Positions 5,954-7,510 of a stretch of DNA of 7,510 nucleotides are shown here, one piece after another. The notes under the pieces were generated by a model, which saw nothing but the letters and a program-made list of their open reading frames with translations, made no database searches and was not told the origin of the DNA. Source of the DNA: Candidatus Omnitrophota bacterium (GTDB taxonomy: Bacteria; Omnitrophota; Gorgyraeia; Gygaellales; Profunditerraquicolaceae). The position numbers and the translations under genes are program-made. Positions within the stretch are counted from its first letter, which is position 1, and each line of letters opens with the position of its first letter. Where the stretch lies: positions 1-7,510 of the forward strand of contig JAQUOO010000059.1 in assembly GCA_028717055.1 (NCBI GenBank), written 5' to 3'.

Positions 5954-6848
5954 ATTCGACTCCATTCTTAAATATTATTAAACCATCGCCCGCCTGTCCG
6001 GCAGGCAGGCCTGTTTTATTTTTAGAATTAAACCCCGCTAGAGACAGGCTGCCGCAGGCAGCCGTTGAGCCCCTTGGACGCATTGTCTCTAACGGGGTAA
6101 ACCAACGCGGGTGCTGGCAAACAGAGATATGCCTTTCCGGGTGAGGCATCAAACCAAAAATCCTTCCGGTTTCGTCGCAAATCCCGGCGATATCCTCAAG
6201 CGATCCATTGGGGTTAGCCGGATAACCACCTTGTTTTCCTTTCGCGTCGCAATATTTAAAGGCAACCTGATTGTTCTTTTTAAGCCGGTTTAAAACAGCT
6301 TCATCCTTAACGATGAATTTCCCTTCGCCGTGGGCAACCGGGAGGTAAATCACCTCCGGCAGATTTTTGGTCCAAACGCATTTCTGCGCCTTTTGGCCTT
6401 TAAGATATACCCAGCGATCTTCGAATTTACCGGAATCATTAATGATTAGGCTGGCCTCTTGCTCGAAATCAGCATTGCTGCGCAGAGGCGCATACCGGCC
6501 TATCCTATTAGGCCGGATGCCGGGAAGCAATCCGCTTTTAACCAGAATCTGAAAACCGTTGCAAATACCAATGATCAATTTCCCGTCTCGAACAAACTTT
6601 CTTAAGTCTTCGCTTAATTTGCACCTCAATTCATTGGCAAATACCTTGCCTGAAGCAATGTCGTCGCCGTAACTAAATCCTCCGGGAAGGGCCAAAATAT
6701 GATAACCCGCCAGGCCTTTATCGCCTTGAATAAAATTATTGATGTGCACCAATTCAACTTCGGCTCCCGCCTTAACAAACGCGAAAGCCGTTTCCTTATC
6801 GCAATTGGTCCCCGCTGTCCTGATTACACAAACTTTAACGTTTCGCAT
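5934..6848 (-). CDS. purQ: PurQ, glutaminase subunit of phosphoribosylformylglycinamidine (FGAM) synthase
   Basis: PurQ is a class I glutamine amidotransferase that supplies ammonia to PurL for FGAR to FGAM conversion. The 304 residues include RTAGTNCDKE (10-19), LALPGGFSYGDD (52-63), the nucleophile elbow GICNGFQ with Cys96, PVAHGEGKF (170-178), and the catalytic His-Glu in GLMPHPERH (His236, Glu238). After HPRWFTP (246-252) comes about 34 residues of odd sequence, LETMRPRGS...GLPAGQAG (253-287), encoded by two palindromic repeats. The ordinary-looking tail DGLIIFKNGVEYARKLL then resumes in frame. The active site is intact, so the enzyme is probably functional. The start overlaps the LOG gene by 14 bases with no clear ribosome binding site, pointing to translational coupling. 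Neither purL nor purS is in the window. Confidence 0.96.
   Translation of the reverse strand: MRNVKVCVIRTAGTNCDKETAFAFVKAGAEVELVHINNFIQGDKGLAGYHILALPGGFSYGDDIASGKVFANELRCKLSEDLRKFVRDGKLIIGICNGFQILVKSGLLPGIRPNRIGRYAPLRSNADFEQEASLIINDSGKFEDRWVYLKGQKAQKCVWTKNLPEVIYLPVAHGEGKFIVKDEAVLNRLKKNNQVAFKYCDAKGKQGGYPANPNGSLEDIAGICDETGRIFGLMPHPERHISVCQHPRWFTPLETMRPRGSTAACGSLSLAGFNSKNKTGLPAGQAGDGLIIFKNGVEYARKLL
5960..5963 (-). promoter_or_regulatory. Ribosome binding site deciding the purF start
   Basis: GGAG on the minus strand lies six bases before the ATG at 5953 and inside the end of purQ. The alternative in-frame ATG at 5965 has no comparable site, only AAG close by. Confidence 0.6.
5988..6010 (-). repeat. 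GC-rich palindromic element in frame inside purQ
   Basis: GCCCGCCTG (5988-5996) and CAGGCAGGC (6002-6010) form a 9-bp stem around a five-base loop. The single mismatch (5991/6007) becomes a G-U pair in RNA of the minus strand, so the transcript pairs fully. Translated in the purQ frame it gives GLPAGQAG. It is followed in frame by the native-looking PurQ tail. Confidence 0.75.
6032..6098 (-). repeat. 67-base palindromic element in frame inside purQ, with an inner hairpin
   Basis: The outer arms (6032-6046, 6084-6098) match 14 of 15 positions as inverted repeats, ACCCCG-TAGAGACA in consensus. The one mismatch is a G-U pair in the transcribed strand. Within lies a perfect 7-bp hairpin, GGCTGCC-gca-GGCAGCC (6047-6063), related in sequence to the neighbouring GCCTGCCGGC-type elements. 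It encodes roughly PLETMRPRGS and SLSLAGF of PurQ without a stop codon. Twenty-one bases separate it from the next palindrome. The design recalls Rickettsia palindromic elements inserted in protein genes; the comparison is structural only. Confidence 0.8.
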
Positions 6849-7506
6849 AGAATTTTTTGATTGCCGCGGCTACTTCCTTAGGTTTGTCTACTACCGTAAA
6901 AATATCCAAGTCCGATTTACTGATATTGCCTTTGGCTAACACGGTTTTCTTGAGCCAATCCAGTAAACCGTTCCAATATTCGCTGCCGACCAGGACAACC
7001 GGAAATTTATTGATCCTTTCAGTCTGAATCAGGGTAATCGCCTCGAAAAATTCATCAAAAGTTCCGTATCCTCCCGGTAAAATCACAAACGCCTTGGCGT
7101 ATTTGACAAACATAACCTTCCTGACAAAGAAATAACGAAAATCCAGCAATGTATCTACGTAATCATTGGGTTTCTGCGCGCAAGGTATTTGAATATTCAA
7201 ACCGACAGAAAGACCTCCTGCCCTGCGCGTTCCCTTATTTGCCGCTTCCATCATACCGGAACCGCTTCCGGTAATGACAGCATACCCGGCCTTAGCCACA
7301 TGATAAGCTACTTCTTCTCCTAATTTATAATATTCCGCGCCGCGGGCAGTCCGGGCTGAACCAAATATCGAAACAGCCTTGCCGACTTTAGAGAGGACCT
7401 CAAAACCCTCTACAAACTCCGACATAATCCGGAATACCCGCCAGGGATCTTCCCGCGTAAAATCGTTAACTAAATCAGCTCTTGGGGTACAGCGTTTTTT
7501 TACCAT
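6835..7506 (-). CDS. LOG-family Rossmann protein (TIGR00730; putative nucleotide phosphoribohydrolase)
   Basis: LOG proteins hydrolyse nucleoside 5'-monophosphates, best known for N6-modified AMP (cytokinin activation), releasing base and ribose phosphate; the bacterial substrate is often unknown. The 223 residues show the family signature PGGYGTFDEFFE (144-155) with the catalytic Glu region. Upstream are AVSIFGSAR (44-52), ITGSGSGMMEAANKG (78-92) and FVRKVMFVKYAKAFVILPGG (127-146) with the Arg129-Lys130 pair. The N-terminal 40 residues (TPRADLVNDFTREDPWRVFRIMSEF) form the extra helical segment of longer members. The ATG at 7506 is four bases from the window end, so its ribosome binding site cannot be seen and a start farther out cannot be excluded. 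The gene ends inside purQ (14-base overlap), so the two are probably cotranslated. A role in purine nucleotide turnover is a reasonable inference from that context. Confidence 0.9.
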   Translation of the reverse strand: MVKKRCTPRADLVNDFTREDPWRVFRIMSEFVEGFEVLSKVGKAVSIFGSARTARGAEYYKLGEEVAYHVAKAGYAVITGSGSGMMEAANKGTRRAGGLSVGLNIQIPCAQKPNDYVDTLLDFRYFFVRKVMFVKYAKAFVILPGGYGTFDEFFEAITLIQTERINKFPVVLVGSEYWNGLLDWLKKTVLAKGNISKSDLDIFTVVDKPKEVAAAIKKFYAKR

Positions 7507-7510
7507 TTTA

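Noticed and set aside
5902..6098. Small CRISPR-like or regulatory repeat array at the purQ-purF junction
   Set aside because: The elements differ in length and sequence, are palindromic, and are not evenly spaced by unique spacers; they lie inside coding sequence.

Overview
The window is one strand of a de novo purine biosynthesis locus; every convincing gene reads on the minus strand. In transcription order (high to low coordinates): a LOG/TIGR00730-family Rossmann protein (start near the window edge), purQ, purF, purM, an SPFH (stomatin/paraslipin-type) membrane protein, a ~500-base gene-free stretch rich in inverted repeats, a small BamE/SmpA-like lipoprotein, purD, and the 5' part of purE, which runs off the window. 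The encoded enzymes cover PRPP to phosphoribosylamine (PurF), its conversion to GAR (PurD), the glutaminase subunit of FGAM synthase (PurQ), AIR formation (PurM) and the AIR carboxylation stage (PurE).

The block LOG-purQ-purF-purM-SPFH is tight: 14-nt overlap, about 20-nt overlap, 41-nt gap, 17-nt gap. It looks like one transcript with translational coupling. It is then interrupted between the SPFH gene and purD by 506 bases without a gene plus the lipoprotein gene, which looks more AT-rich than its neighbours. purD and purE follow, separated by an AT-rich inverted repeat that also encodes the last residues of PurD.

The organism is bacterial and probably diderm (lipobox lipoprotein with a BamE-like domain), with moderate GC by eye. 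PurF is of the Fe-S-cluster, propeptide-bearing type. Small palindromic elements lying in frame inside genes, and AT-rich inverted repeats between genes, remind me of genomes of uncultured bacteria such as Omnitrophota-type lineages. That is an impression from memory, not a result.

The most unusual feature is at the purQ-purF junction. Two palindromic elements sit in frame in the PurQ C-terminus, and a degraded relative sits in the PurF propeptide, so repeat DNA has been made into protein in two neighbouring enzymes at sites likely to tolerate it. No CRISPR array, complete tRNA, rRNA, complete transposase or defence system was seen, and I found no evidence of a wholly new multi-gene system.
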